Shown: positions 33,982 through 42,294 of the stretch, one piece after another
How the letters are laid out: each line of letters begins with the position of its first letter
Numbering within the stretch: the stretch's first letter is position 1
From: Candidatus Korarchaeota archaeon NZ13-K
GTDB taxonomy: Archaea; Korarchaeota; Korarchaeia; Korarchaeales; Korarchaeaceae
Assembly: GCA_003344655.1 (NCBI GenBank)
Contig: MAIU01000003.1
Location: 1-43,575, forward strand
Direction: 5' to 3'
DNA length: 43,575 bases
The notes under the pieces: generated by a model
Told to the model about the DNA's origin: nothing
The model's database searches: none
What the model saw: the letters and a program-made list of their open reading frames with translations, nothing else
Translations under genes and position numbers: made by a program

Positions 33982-34407
33982 ATGGACGGAGTGGAACAGA
34001 TAGGGATCAACTGGGATAGGTTCGCCCGAGAGGTCGAGGAGGACCCACTCAGGCTCCTGGGCCTGGGCGTCGGCAGGATGAAGAGGGTGATCCTGAGGCA
34101 TCTGGAACCCCTCGCCAAGTTCCTCGGGATGAAGGCCATAACCTTCGAGTGGGGGAAGTGGTACGCCAGGATGGAGAGGATAGATTTGGATGAAGAGGAG
34201 CCAGAATTGAGCGTGATAAATGATAAGGAGCTTTACGTCTCCCTAGAGGATGAAAACGGATGCAGCATAGTTGTCCTAGCAGTCAGGGAGGACGACTCGG
34301 GTGATGTGGATGTCTTCAGCAGGTCATCCGGGGAGATACTCGAGATAGTCTTCAGCGGTCGTATCTGCGAGAATCAAGATGTCCCCTGGGATGATGAGTT
34401 CTGGTAA
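33982..34407 (+). CDS. Hypothetical acidic protein, 141 aa
   Basis: No family recognised. The N-terminal half is helical (DRFAREVEEDPLRLLGLGVGRMKRVILRHLEPLAKFLG), the second half is beta-like and very acidic (MERIDLDEEEPELSVIND, LYVSLEDENGCSIVVLAVREDDSGDVDVF), ending PWDDEFW. No transmembrane segment or catalytic signature. The ATG lies about 34 nt after ACTTATTA. The last 34 bp overlap the 3' end of the convergent V4R-HTH regulator. Codon use matches neighbours, and the ORF has a good promoter, so I consider it real. Confidence 0.66.
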   Translation: MDGVEQIGINWDRFAREVEEDPLRLLGLGVGRMKRVILRHLEPLAKFLGMKAITFEWGKWYARMERIDLDEEEPELSVINDKELYVSLEDENGCSIVVLAVREDDSGDVDVFSRSSGEILEIVFSGRICENQDVPWDDEFW

Positions 34408-35069
34408 TATTTGAGAGCGACCTCAGCTGGGTAAAACTCTGTCATGTTTCCCTTCCTCCTCTCCTTAACTAGGCCCCTCCTCTCGAGGACGCTCAGGTGC
34501 CACCTGAGCGATCCGAGGCTCATCCCCAGATCCCTAGCGATCTGCCTCATGTGAGCCCCGGGATTGGCCCTCAGGTACTCCATTATCATGTCCCTGGGGG
34601 GCTCCAGATCGACGTTCTCGAGGGATTCCATGACCCTGAGGAGGCAGTCCTCATCACGGCACTCCACATCGGTGACGAGGACGTACCTCCCAGATGCCTG
34701 GGAGATGAATCCGGCTATTATCCCCCTTACGAAGCTACATCCGGCCTTCCTTCCGTGTTTCTCAGTGCACCTCACCCGGAGCAGCGTGCCTCCGGGCTCA
34801 TCGGAAACAACATGGATGCTCTCAGCAAGTCCCATGTAACTCAGCACCTCCGACAGGACGCTCCAAGGATCACCCTCGCGGATCTCCCTCCCAACCTTCT
34901 CACCCAGCTTAAGGCCGAACATGTATATCAGGAGCTCACCCTCCTGCGAGGACGACTCGATCACCCTCATGAGTACGGAGCAGGTCTTCCCGATGAACTC
35001 AGATGGGGATGATCCGAGTATCCCCTCCAGAAGAGCGAACACCCTGCCTCCCGAGGTCCCCTCCAACAC
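34374..35069 (-). CDS. V4R-domain winged-helix transcription regulator
   Basis: 231 residues. Residues about 25-150 match the V4R (4-vinyl reductase-like) ligand-binding fold: RVRCTEKHGRKAGCSFVRGIIAGFISQASGRYVLV then DVECRDEDCLLRV, with Cys111, Cys137 and Cys142 in family positions that can bind metal or a small ligand. Residues about 158-215 are an ArsR-like winged helix: MRQIARDLGMSLGSLRWHLSVLERRGLVKERR. So a ligand- or redox-sensing regulator is likely. GTG 35069 (TTG 35066 next) follows AATAATATCG by about 30 nt. It is divergent from a membrane protein, with repeats CAATAGTT in between. Confidence 0.82.
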   Translation of the reverse strand: MLEGTSGGRVFALLEGILGSSPSEFIGKTCSVLMRVIESSSQEGELLIYMFGLKLGEKVGREIREGDPWSVLSEVLSYMGLAESIHVVSDEPGGTLLRVRCTEKHGRKAGCSFVRGIIAGFISQASGRYVLVTDVECRDEDCLLRVMESLENVDLEPPRDMIMEYLRANPGAHMRQIARDLGMSLGSLRWHLSVLERRGLVKERRKGNMTEFYPAEVALKYYQNSSSQGTS

Positions 35070-35120
35070 GACACCCCCGGACTCATCGCGCTCGCGATAT
35101 TATTCTAGACGATTGTTCAG

Positions 35121-35148
35121 CAATAGTTATAAAACAATAGTTGTACAA
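35121..35148. promoter_or_regulatory. CAATAGTT direct repeats and TTGTACAA palindrome over a promoter
   Basis: CAATAGTT occurs at 35121-35128 and 35135-35142, 14 bp apart, and the second runs into the palindrome TTGTACAA (35141-35148). Between and over them lies GTTATAAAAC (35126-35135), the TATA box of the membrane-protein gene starting at 35164. A protein bound to these repeats would block that promoter; the adjacent V4R-HTH regulator is the likely binder (inference). Confidence 0.6.
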
Positions 35149-35163
35149 TGAACCGGGTATATT

Positions 35164-35633
35164 ATGCCCGGTCCAGGCAGGTTGTTCAGATACGCCTCGC
35201 TGATTCACCTGATAATAGCCTCTATAATCACGCTTCTGATAGCCTACGAGCCCCTAGAGATCCCGAGGATAATAGCGGGCGGTAGCGCGGGGATGTGGTT
35301 CACCATGGGTTACCTGATGTACCTGATAGCGGGGCCTGTGGGGAACCTCTACTTCTCCTCAGTGTATGGAGATGTGGACTCGAAGATCGGGCTCCTGTCC
35401 TTCCTGCTCTACAACGCCGGCGTCCTGGTGGCATGTCTCTCCTTGATGTACGGGGGCTACCATGCTGGCTGGATGATGCACGTCTACCCGGTGCACACTC
35501 AGGGGGCCAGATCCCGACGCAGCAGATCCACCTATGGCTGGTCAACTTCGTCCTCCCAGCCGGCGTGGGAACGATCCTAGCCGGGCTCGGTGCCCTGACG
35601 GGGGCCCTAGACGCCCTGAGGATTAGGAGGTGA
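35164..35633 (+). CDS. Four-helix membrane protein with an apparent frameshift
   Basis: The first frame gives MPGPGRLFRYASLIHLIIAS and three hydrophobic helices up to GGYHAGWMMHVYPVHTQG, then turns into low-complexity Arg/Ser sequence and stops at 35580. From the GGGGG at about 35506-35510 the next frame continues sensibly: GQIPTQQIHLWLVNFVLPAG, a fourth helix ILAGLGALTGALDAL and RIRR, stop 35631-35633. One more G would restore a protein of about 156 aa. This could be a sequencing indel, a real mutation or programmed slippage. Function unknown; its promoter is covered by the repeats next to the V4R regulator. A hairpin terminator follows the second stop, supporting the longer product as the natural one. 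Confidence 0.6.
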
Positions 35634-35649
35634 GGCGTTAGCTCGCCCA

Positions 35650-35676
35650 GAGGGACGATCAACTCCCTCCTTTTTT
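35650..35676 (+). terminator. Intrinsic-type terminator
   Basis: GAGGGA (35650-35655) pairs with TCCCTC (35664-35669) around an 8-nt loop and is followed at once by six T (35671-35676), 17 bp after the stop of the membrane protein read through the frameshift. Confidence 0.55.
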
Positions 35677-35683
35677 CCGACCC

Positions 35684-36031
35684 GGGGCATATAGGCCGGT
35701 GCCCCCAAGCGGAAACCTGAGCGCGTTCAGGAGAGAAGCGGTCCACGGAAGCTGTCACGGAAGCCTCACCTCACAGCATCCCAGGCTAGGACGGTGGCCA
35801 CTTTCCGATGGGATCCAGGCATGGCATGTGGGCATCCCAGACACCACGACCTGAATGCGCGCGAGGATTGATCTTTAGTGACTCTGCGGACTCACCTTTA
35901 GTGAGAGTTCACATCAGCGCATGCCTCACGCGAGTAACCGCCAATGAATGGAATCCACTCTCATATGATCCCGGGGGTCGGCTGAGCACCTCAGGCTGGT
36001 TCGCCGGACCATCGACTCGGGCAGCATGCGA
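35684..36031. other. Gene-free stretch with several small inverted and direct repeats
   Basis: About 350 bp without a credible gene. It holds the inverted repeats GGGGCA-N10-TGCCCC (35684-35705), CCTGA-N6-TCAGG (35716-35731) and CTCAC-N5-GTGAG (35891-35905), and the direct repeats GCATCCCAG (35776 and 35832) and CTTTAGTGA (35873 and 35896). A small structured RNA is possible, but no known RNA signature is visible. Confidence 0.35.
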
Positions 36032-36037
36032 TCATGA

Positions 36038-36045
36038 ACTTATAC
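36038..36045 (+). promoter_or_regulatory. TATA box for the ferritin-VIT1 gene
   Basis: GAACTTATACGG lies 34-41 nt before ATG 36079 and inside the longer reading from ATG 36034, which argues for the downstream start. Confidence 0.5.
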
Positions 36046-36078
36046 GGAAGATATCCCTCCGGACCCCGGGTGAGGGTG

Positions 36079-36948
36079 ATGACCGACCTGAGGCCGGAGG
36101 TCATTGAGGCTCTGCTGGAATTTCAGAGGAGTGAGATAACGGAGCATAACATCTACCTGAGCCTGGCCCGGAGGTTAAGTGGAGAGAACAGGAAGGTACT
36201 TGAGGGAATAGCCGAGGACGAGCTCAGGCATTACTCAATCTTGAGGAAGTACACTGAAAGGGAGGTGAAACCGGACGGCAAGAGGATCCTCCTCTACTCG
36301 GCGCTGGCCAGGATATTCGGCGTGACTTTCGCGATCAAGCTGATGGAGAGGGGAGAGGAGCTCGCTCAGGAGGAATATGGAAGGCTGATGAATGATATTC
36401 AGGAAGTTGCGACGATCCTTCAGGAGGAGGAGAGGCATGAGGACAAACTAATCGAGCTCCTGAGGGAGGAGAGGGTTGAGTACGTGGGATCCATCGTACT
36501 GGGACTCAACGATGCCCTTGTGGAGCTAACTGGAGCTCTGGCTGGCCTGACATTGGCCCTGCAGAACACCAGGCTCATAGGCATGGCCGGCCTCGTCATG
36601 GGGGTGGCGGCCAGTCTCTCCATGGCCGCCTCCGAGTACCTCTCCAGGAGATCGGAGAGGATGGGAAACCCGTTGAGGGGAGCACTCTACACGGGAGTCA
36701 CCTACGTGATGACGGTGGCCCTCCTGGTATCCCCATTCATGACTCCCTTGGATCCTTACATGGCCCTGGCATCGATGCTAGGGATAGCTGTAACAATCAT
36801 AGGAATCTTCTCCTTCTTCGTGTCGGTCGTCAAGGATCAGCCCTTCGCTAGGATTTTCCTGGAGATGCTGGCCATAAGCTTCGGCGTCGCCTTGGTATCC
36901 TTCGCGGTGGGATGGATCGTCAGGGTGGCATTCGGGGTGGAAGTCTGA
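36079..36948 (+). CDS. Ferritin-like domain fused to VIT1/CCC1 iron-manganese transporter
   Basis: 289 residues. The N-terminal half (about 1-135) is a rubrerythrin/ferritin-like four-helix unit with carboxylate-His pairs: FQRSEITEHNIYLSL, EDELRHYSIL, ERGEELAQEEYGRL and QEEERHEDKLIELL. The C-terminal half is a VIT1-type membrane domain with about five helices: SIVLGLNDALVELTGALAGLTLAL, GVAASLSMAASEYLSRRSE and later hydrophobic segments. The arrangement is that of MbfA-type membrane ferritins, which bind iron and move it across the membrane. ATG 36079 follows GGTGAGGG and fits the promoter at 36038-36045. Role in iron or manganese export is inferred from the family. Monocistronic. Confidence 0.88.
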   Translation: MTDLRPEVIEALLEFQRSEITEHNIYLSLARRLSGENRKVLEGIAEDELRHYSILRKYTEREVKPDGKRILLYSALARIFGVTFAIKLMERGEELAQEEYGRLMNDIQEVATILQEEERHEDKLIELLREERVEYVGSIVLGLNDALVELTGALAGLTLALQNTRLIGMAGLVMGVAASLSMAASEYLSRRSERMGNPLRGALYTGVTYVMTVALLVSPFMTPLDPYMALASMLGIAVTIIGIFSFFVSVVKDQPFARIFLEMLAISFGVALVSFAVGWIVRVAFGVEV

Positions 36949-36977
36949 TGGGAATGCGACTTGTGAGGGCTCAGCTG

Positions 36978-37844
36978 TCATCTCATGCTCTCGAAGACGA
37001 TCCTGTTCCTGATCCTTCCGACGCCCCAAACCTCCACCTCAACAATGTCTCCGTGCCTCAGGAGCTTGGGAGGGTTTGAGAAGGCCCCAACTCCGGCGGG
37101 AGTTCCCGTCGCGATGATGTCACCGGCCTCGATGGTCATCCCCCTGCTGAGCGTGACCAATATCTCCCAGGGTTTGAATATCATCTCCTTAGAGCTGGCC
37201 CTCTGCCTGAGCTCACCATTCACCCAGGTTGAAACGCCCAGCTCCTCAAAATCCACGCTCAAATCGATCCAAGGTCCTATCGGAGCGAAGCCATCCAGGC
37301 TCTTCCCCCTCACCCATTGCTTATCCCTCCTCTGGAGATCCCTCGCTGTGACATCGTTGAAGGCCAGGTAGCCGAGTATCGATGATCTGGCCTCCCCCTC
37401 GCTCAGCCTCCTGCCCCCCCTCCTGACGATGAAGGCTATCTCCCCCTCGTAGTCCACCTCCGAGGTGTAGTCATCGGGCACCATCACGTCAGAGAAGGGA
37501 TCGTTCAGCGAGGTCCTGGGTTTCATGAATATCACGGGCTCCTTCGGAGGCTCGCTACCCGTCTCGGCAGCGTGTTCAGCGTAGTTCCTCCCCAAGCAAA
37601 TTATCTTCGGTGGATCAGAGATAGGTCTGATTACCTCAACCTCCTCTAGCCTCAGGGTCCCCTCGAAGGTCCCATTCCCCAAGCCGATGACATCCTCCAC
37701 CAATCCGGTTTTTATGAGGTCATCTAATGTAGGTGGAAGCCTCTTTCCGAGCCTCCTCGATAGCTCGGATGATGGTACGATCTCATCGTCCAGGAGGATA
37801 CCGTAATCCCTCACCCCTCCGTGAACGAAGCTCAGCAGCCTCAT
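36978..37844 (-). CDS. Fumarylacetoacetate hydrolase (FAH) family protein
   Basis: 288 residues; FAH-family enzymes cleave or isomerise acylpyruvates and catechol-derived dioates in a metal-dependent way. The N-terminal domain (1-75) precedes KIICLGRNYAEHAAE; metal ligands are Glu residues in VDYEGEIAFIV and Asp in LAFNDVTARDLQRRD; KSLDGFAPIGPW and the GDIIATGTPAGVGAF loop close the active site. This is the common acylpyruvase/HHDD-isomerase branch; the exact substrate is unknown, and no aromatic-catabolism genes are in the window. TTTATAAG (37873-37880) is about 32 nt before the ATG. Converges on the ferritin-VIT1 gene with a 29-bp gap. Confidence 0.9.
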   Translation of the reverse strand: MRLLSFVHGGVRDYGILLDDEIVPSSELSRRLGKRLPPTLDDLIKTGLVEDVIGLGNGTFEGTLRLEEVEVIRPISDPPKIICLGRNYAEHAAETGSEPPKEPVIFMKPRTSLNDPFSDVMVPDDYTSEVDYEGEIAFIVRRGGRRLSEGEARSSILGYLAFNDVTARDLQRRDKQWVRGKSLDGFAPIGPWIDLSVDFEELGVSTWVNGELRQRASSKEMIFKPWEILVTLSRGMTIEAGDIIATGTPAGVGAFSNPPKLLRHGDIVEVEVWGVGRIRNRIVFESMR

Positions 37845-37872
37845 GCGGATCCGGGAGAATCACTGGCCGGTG

Positions 37873-37880
37873 CTTATAAA
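37873..37880 (-). promoter_or_regulatory. TATA box for the FAH-family gene
   Basis: Minus-strand CTCGTTTATAAGCACC centred 32 nt before ATG 37844. Confidence 0.5.
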
Positions 37881-37991
37881 CGAGCATTCCGCCGATGCCA
37901 TCGCGCATCAACAGTCTTGAAATTATATTTCCAAAAATCTGGATAAGAGGAAACAATTTAACAATATGCTGGGGGTCCGAAGGAACGAGCT

Positions 37992-38984
37992 TCAGAGGAA
38001 GGACCTCAGGATCTCCAATACCCTCTGGCCCACCTCCCTGGTCCCGAGGGAACCTCCTACGTCAGGGGTGACGAACCCCAGCTCACAGGCCCTTCTCACG
38101 GCATCCTCAATCAACCTAGCCCCCCTTCCGTATCCCAACCAATCTAGCATCATCGAGGCCGAGAGCATGGTCGCCATGGGGTTGGCCAGGTTCCTCCCGG
38201 CCAGTTCGGGAGCGGTCCCGTGGACCGGCTCGAATATCGCCCTCCCCTCGCCCAGGTTAGCGCTAGGGTACATGCCCAGCCCCCCTATGAAGGCCGCCGC
38301 CAGGTCCGAGAGTATGTCACCGAACATGTTGGTAGTTATTATCACGTCAAAGGGCCTGTCAGTGGCTATCCTCATGGCCGCACTGTCAACGTACATCTCC
38401 CTGTACTCGAATCCCTCCTCCGAGGCCACCTGTGAGCAAACCCTCCTGAAGAGCCTGCATCCCTCCAGCACATTGGCCTTGTGAACAACGTAAACCCTCT
38501 CCTTCCCCCTCCTCCTCGCGTACTCGTAGCCGAACCTGCATATGCGCTCACTCCCCCGTTTAGTTATCACCCTGAGATCCACGGCAGCATCATCGCCGCT
38601 CCACCCGGACATTATGTAGAGGTCCTCAGTGTTCTCCCTGACTATCGTGAGATCGAACCCGGGAACGGCCTTTGGCACGGGATAGGACCTGGCCGGCCTG
38701 AGATTAGCGTAAAGATCAAGTTTCTGCCTCAGGGGAAGTATAACCTCCCTCGCGGTCTCCCCTATGGCCACCATGAGGGTGGCATCCGCCTTCAAAACTC
38801 CCTGAAAAGTCTCATCCGGCAGTGCGACTCCTATCTTCCTCTTGGTCTCATCACCGGCCTCGTAGAACCTGAGATCCATCGGGATGTTCAGGTGGTCAGC
38901 CACAACCTCCAGCAGGGGGACCACAGCATCCATTACCTCCGGACCGACACCGTCTCCCGGGATCAAGGCTATCCTCGGCATCAT
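37992..38984 (-). CDS. leuB: 3-Isopropylmalate dehydrogenase
   Basis: NAD-dependent oxidative decarboxylation of 3-isopropylmalate, third enzyme of the leucine branch. The 330-residue protein has RIALIPGDGVGPEV, ANLRPARSYP, the substrate-loop VRENTEDLYIMSG (R-E-N-T-E type, shared with isocitrate and homoisocitrate enzymes), VHKANVLEGCRLF and the signature NMFGDILSDLAAAFIGGLGMYPSAN, then PVHGTAPELAGRNLANP. The leu operon context makes isopropylmalate the best substrate; beta-methylmalate in a citramalate route is also possible. The ATG overlaps the leuD stop as ATGA. The minus-strand sequence beyond its stop is T-rich (37922-37965), a likely termination zone. Confidence 0.93.
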   Translation of the reverse strand: MMPRIALIPGDGVGPEVMDAVVPLLEVVADHLNIPMDLRFYEAGDETKRKIGVALPDETFQGVLKADATLMVAIGETAREVILPLRQKLDLYANLRPARSYPVPKAVPGFDLTIVRENTEDLYIMSGWSGDDAAVDLRVITKRGSERICRFGYEYARRRGKERVYVVHKANVLEGCRLFRRVCSQVASEEGFEYREMYVDSAAMRIATDRPFDVIITTNMFGDILSDLAAAFIGGLGMYPSANLGEGRAIFEPVHGTAPELAGRNLANPMATMLSASMMLDWLGYGRGARLIEDAVRRACELGFVTPDVGGSLGTREVGQRVLEILRSFL

Positions 38985-39469
38985 CTCATCCCCTTGAGAT
39001 AGGGGATCAATCCCCCAGCCTTGATCATATCAAGCATGAAATCCGGCAGCTTCCTCCCCTTCAGGGTTATCCCCCTCTCCGGCAGCCGCACGACCCCCTC
39101 CTCCAGGGAGGCCTCGACGAGATCGCCGTCCTCTATCACCCATGCCTCCGGGAGCTCCAGCAGGGGGAGACCGAGGTTTATAGCATTCCTGAAGAATATC
39201 CTGGCGAAGCTCTCAGCTATAACCAGCTCGACTCCAGAGTACTTCAACGCTAGGACGGCCTGCTCCCTGCTGGATCCACAGCCGAAGTTTCTCCCCGCAA
39301 CCACTATTCTCCTCTCCCTCACCTTCTCCCGGAAGAGGGGATCCAGGTCCTCCATGGCGTGGGCCCTCAGGACTTCCGCGTCGGAGCCGTGCTTCAGGTA
39401 CCTGGCTGGTATTATGACATCAGTATCTACATTGTCTCCGTACCTCATGACCCTGCCCCTGATGATCAA
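38981..39469 (-). CDS. leuD: 3-Isopropylmalate dehydratase small subunit
   Basis: Swivel subunit that, with LeuC, isomerises 2- to 3-isopropylmalate. 162 residues: GDNVDTDVIIPARYLKHG, the substrate loop GRNFGCGSSREQA, VIAESFARIFFRNAINLGLPLLE. The short loop class is usual for archaeal LeuD/AksE-type proteins, which can be promiscuous. The TTG start follows GGGAGGTGATCC, one of the strongest ribosome sites in the window, and overlaps the leuC stop as TTGA. Confidence 0.94.
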   Translation of the reverse strand: MIIRGRVMRYGDNVDTDVIIPARYLKHGSDAEVLRAHAMEDLDPLFREKVRERRIVVAGRNFGCGSSREQAVLALKYSGVELVIAESFARIFFRNAINLGLPLLELPEAWVIEDGDLVEASLEEGVVRLPERGITLKGRKLPDFMLDMIKAGGLIPYLKGMR

Positions 39470-40713
39470 CGGATCACCTCCCTTGGATCCGTGATCCTAC
39501 CGGTGATCGCTGATGCTGCCACAGTGGCGGCGCTCGCCAGGTAGACCTTAGAGCTCGCATGCCCCATCCTCCCCCTGAAGTTCCTGTTGGATGTCGACAC
39601 GGCCACCTCACCCTCCGCTAAAACCCCAAGGTGAGCTCCCAGGCAGGGGCCGCAAGTTGGGGGACCTATGACGGCCCCGCTCTCCACTAGGGTCTCCAAT
39701 ACTCCACTCCTCAGGGCCTCAAAGTATATCCTCCGGCTCCCGGGTATGACTATGAGCCTCACCCCATCCCTCACCCTCCTTCCCCTCAGTATCCTAGCAG
39801 CCGCCATCAGGTCGCTCATCCTCCCGCCCGTGCAGGAGCCTATGAAGGCCTGATCTATCTCTTCCTGAACCTCTGAAGCCGGTTTAACGTTCGCCGGAGA
39901 GTAGGGTAAGGCGACCAGGGGCTCTAGGGAGCCGGCATCGAGATCGATCTCATCGGAGTGACTACCAGGATCAGAGTACTCCGGTCTCATCGGCCTTCTA
40001 GCCCTGCCGCTCAGGTAGGAGAAGGTGATCTCATCCGGAGGTATAATGGCCGTCTTCGCCCCCGCCTCGACCGACATGTTCGTGAGGACGAACCTCTCAT
40101 CCATGGGCATTCCCTCAACCACATCCCCGCTGAACTCCAAGGCCTTGTAATTCGCCCCCTCGACCCCTATCATCGATATGACCTTCAGCACCAGGTCCTT
40201 CGCGAACACGAGCTCCGGGAGGGACCCATTAACCCTGATGAGCGTGGTCTCCGGAACCCTGAACCAGAGCCTGCCCGTCGAGAGGGCCGCTGCCATCTCG
40301 GTGGCCCCTATGCCGACCGCGAACGCCCCCAACGCGCCTGACGTCGGTGTGTGGGAATCTGTGCCTACCACGATGTCCCCTGGGACAACGTGCCCCTCCT
40401 CCGGGAGCAGTATGTGGCATATCCCGCTGCCCACCTCGTAGTGACTGGATATTCCCTCCCTCCTGCAGAACTCCCTGAGCCTCTTGCTCAGGTTGGCTGA
40501 CTCTATGTCCTTCGCCGGCACGAAGTGATCCTGGATTGCCACCACCCTCTCCGGATACCTGACCCTCCCGCCGAGCTCCCTCAGGGCGTCCTCCACCAGG
40601 GCGCCCATGGGATCGTGTATCATGAACACATCTATCTCGGCCTCCACTATATCCCCCGCGGAGGCCTCCCTGCCGGAGGCCCTACTCAGTATCTTCTCCA
40701 CGGCCGTCCTCAC
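39466..40713 (-). CDS. leuC: 3-Isopropylmalate dehydratase large subunit
   Basis: Aconitase-family [4Fe-4S] subunit. In 415 residues: VGTDSHTPTSGALGAFAVGIG near 120-140, FIGSCTGGRMSDLM giving the first cluster cysteine, and GPPTCGPCLGAHLGVLAEGE giving the C-x2-C pair; SNRNFRGRMG follows in the normal place. Length agrees with the archaeal two-subunit enzymes. The GTG start has AAGGTGATG upstream. Its 5' end overlaps the leuA 3' end by 32 bp; its stop overlaps leuD by 4 bp. Confidence 0.95.
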   Translation of the reverse strand: MRTAVEKILSRASGREASAGDIVEAEIDVFMIHDPMGALVEDALRELGGRVRYPERVVAIQDHFVPAKDIESANLSKRLREFCRREGISSHYEVGSGICHILLPEEGHVVPGDIVVGTDSHTPTSGALGAFAVGIGATEMAAALSTGRLWFRVPETTLIRVNGSLPELVFAKDLVLKVISMIGVEGANYKALEFSGDVVEGMPMDERFVLTNMSVEAGAKTAIIPPDEITFSYLSGRARRPMRPEYSDPGSHSDEIDLDAGSLEPLVALPYSPANVKPASEVQEEIDQAFIGSCTGGRMSDLMAAARILRGRRVRDGVRLIVIPGSRRIYFEALRSGVLETLVESGAVIGPPTCGPCLGAHLGVLAEGEVAVSTSNRNFRGRMGHASSKVYLASAATVAASAITGRITDPREVIR

Positions 40714-42264
40714 CGCTCATCACCTTGTTCAAGGCATCCACCAGGGCATCAAGGCTAGCCCTGACTATGTCCTCGCTTATTCCGTAACCCTCAGATGAGA
40801 CTTCACCAGCCTCCAACTTGACGTAGACCTCTCCCCTCGCGTCGGTGCCCCTGCTGGTGGCGTTCAGCTTGAACCTGGTCAGCCTGAATTGAGGGATCCC
40901 CTGAATTGACCTGAGGGCGTTTGAAAGGGCATCCACCGGTCCCACGCCCCAACCGTGATTCCTGATGTCCCTTCCCCTGAACCTCACCCTGATGAATGCT
41001 GAGGGCGTCACCCCGCTCCCCGTGACCACGAGCCACTCGCTGACCTCGAGGATCCTGGCGCCCTCCCTCTCACCGATGACGTCAGCGACTATCCTTCCGA
41101 ATTCCCTCTCCGTAACTTTCATGCCCATGTCCCCAAGCTCCTTGACCCTCCTAACGACCTCATCCACTTCCTCCTTCCTGGCCGCGTACCCAAGCCTCCT
41201 GATGGCCTCCTCAACAGCGTGCCTCCCGGTGTGCTTCCCGAGCACTATCCTCCTCCTCATTCCGACGCTCTCGGGCGAGAGAGGCTCGTATGTTCCGGGG
41301 TGCTCCAGGACCCCGTGGACGTGGATCCCAGACTCGTGGGAGAAAGCGTTGTCCCCGACGATCGGATGGTTAGGCGGGACCTGTATTCCCGTCAGCTTCT
41401 CAACTAGTTCGGAGACCTGCCTCAGCTTGGTCGTATCAACGGATGTTCTGACACCGTAGAGATAGTGCAAAGAGGCCACGAACTGCTCCAGGGAGGCGTT
41501 ACCAGCTCTCTCACCTATCCCGTTAACTGTGACGTGGGCCTGCTGGGCTCCAGCCTCTATCGCGGCTAGAGAGTTCGCGACGGCCAGCCCGAAGTCGTTG
41601 TGGCAGTGCACGCTCACGGGCACGCGCAGCTCCCTGACGACCTCGGAGATGAGGTACCTCATGGAGGCTGGGGTCATCACCCCCACCGTGTCGGGGATGT
41701 CCACCCTGTCCGCCCCGGCCTCCTCCACGGCCTTGAGGACATCTATCAGGAAATCTAGCTCCGTCCTGGTCGCGTCCTCGGCGGAGAACTCCACCTTAAC
41801 CCCCCTGGATTTGGCGTACTCCACGGCCTCGACTGCCTTACTCAGCACCTCCTCCTTGGTCATCCTCAGCTTGTACTCCCTGTGGAGCGGGGATGTCGCT
41901 ATGAAGATGTGAACTGAATCGACGCCTGAGTCGATCGCGAGATCTATGTCCTTGAAGTTTGATCTGGCGAGCGCGCAGACCTCCGCCCTGCTTATGGAGG
42001 AGATCTCGGCCAAGACCTTAGCTATCTCCCTGACGGACCTGGCCTCACCCTCTGATGTGATCGGGAATCCCGCCTCTATGACGTCCACACCGAGCTCGTT
42101 CAGGGCGATGGCTATCTCCACCTTCTCCTCTGGTGTCAATGAGACGCCTGGTGTCTGCTCGCCATCCCTCAGGGTGGTGTCGAAGACCCTGACCCTCTCG
42201 GGGAGGTTGAGATCCCCCCTGAGGACCGAGTTGAGCCCCGAGATGTGAGCTACGCTAGTTCCAA
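40682..42264 (-). CDS. leuA: 2-Isopropylmalate synthase family enzyme, start region frame-ambiguous
   Basis: Condenses acetyl-CoA with 2-oxoisovalerate (or pyruvate, if a citramalate synthase). The catalytic barrel shows RVRVFDTTLRDGEQTPG, VSVHCHNDFGLAVANSLAA with the HxH metal site, and NGIGERAGNASLEQ; the C-terminal 110 residues are the LeuA allosteric domain. The first in-frame canonical codon, TTG 42139, would remove the essential DTTLRDGEQ motif, so the gene must begin upstream. The frame is open to beyond 42262, reading GTSVAHISGLN before NLPERV, without ATG, GTG or TTG. TTG 42262-42264, after GAGGTGG and a TATA box, is out of frame by one base; one extra G at the GG there would give MGTSVAHISGLN. 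Indel or unusual initiation; see findings. Confidence 0.9.
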
Positions 42265-42294
42265 GGTACCACCTCGGCCCGAGGGATGAAGCAG

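Noticed and set aside
35808-36107. 99-codon ORF upstream of the ferritin-VIT1 gene
   Set aside because: Would include that gene's promoter and start region; no ribosome site and unnatural composition.
38481-39002. 173-codon plus-strand ORF across leuB
   Set aside because: Antisense to conserved dehydrogenase motifs, His/Pro-rich translation typical of a shadow frame.
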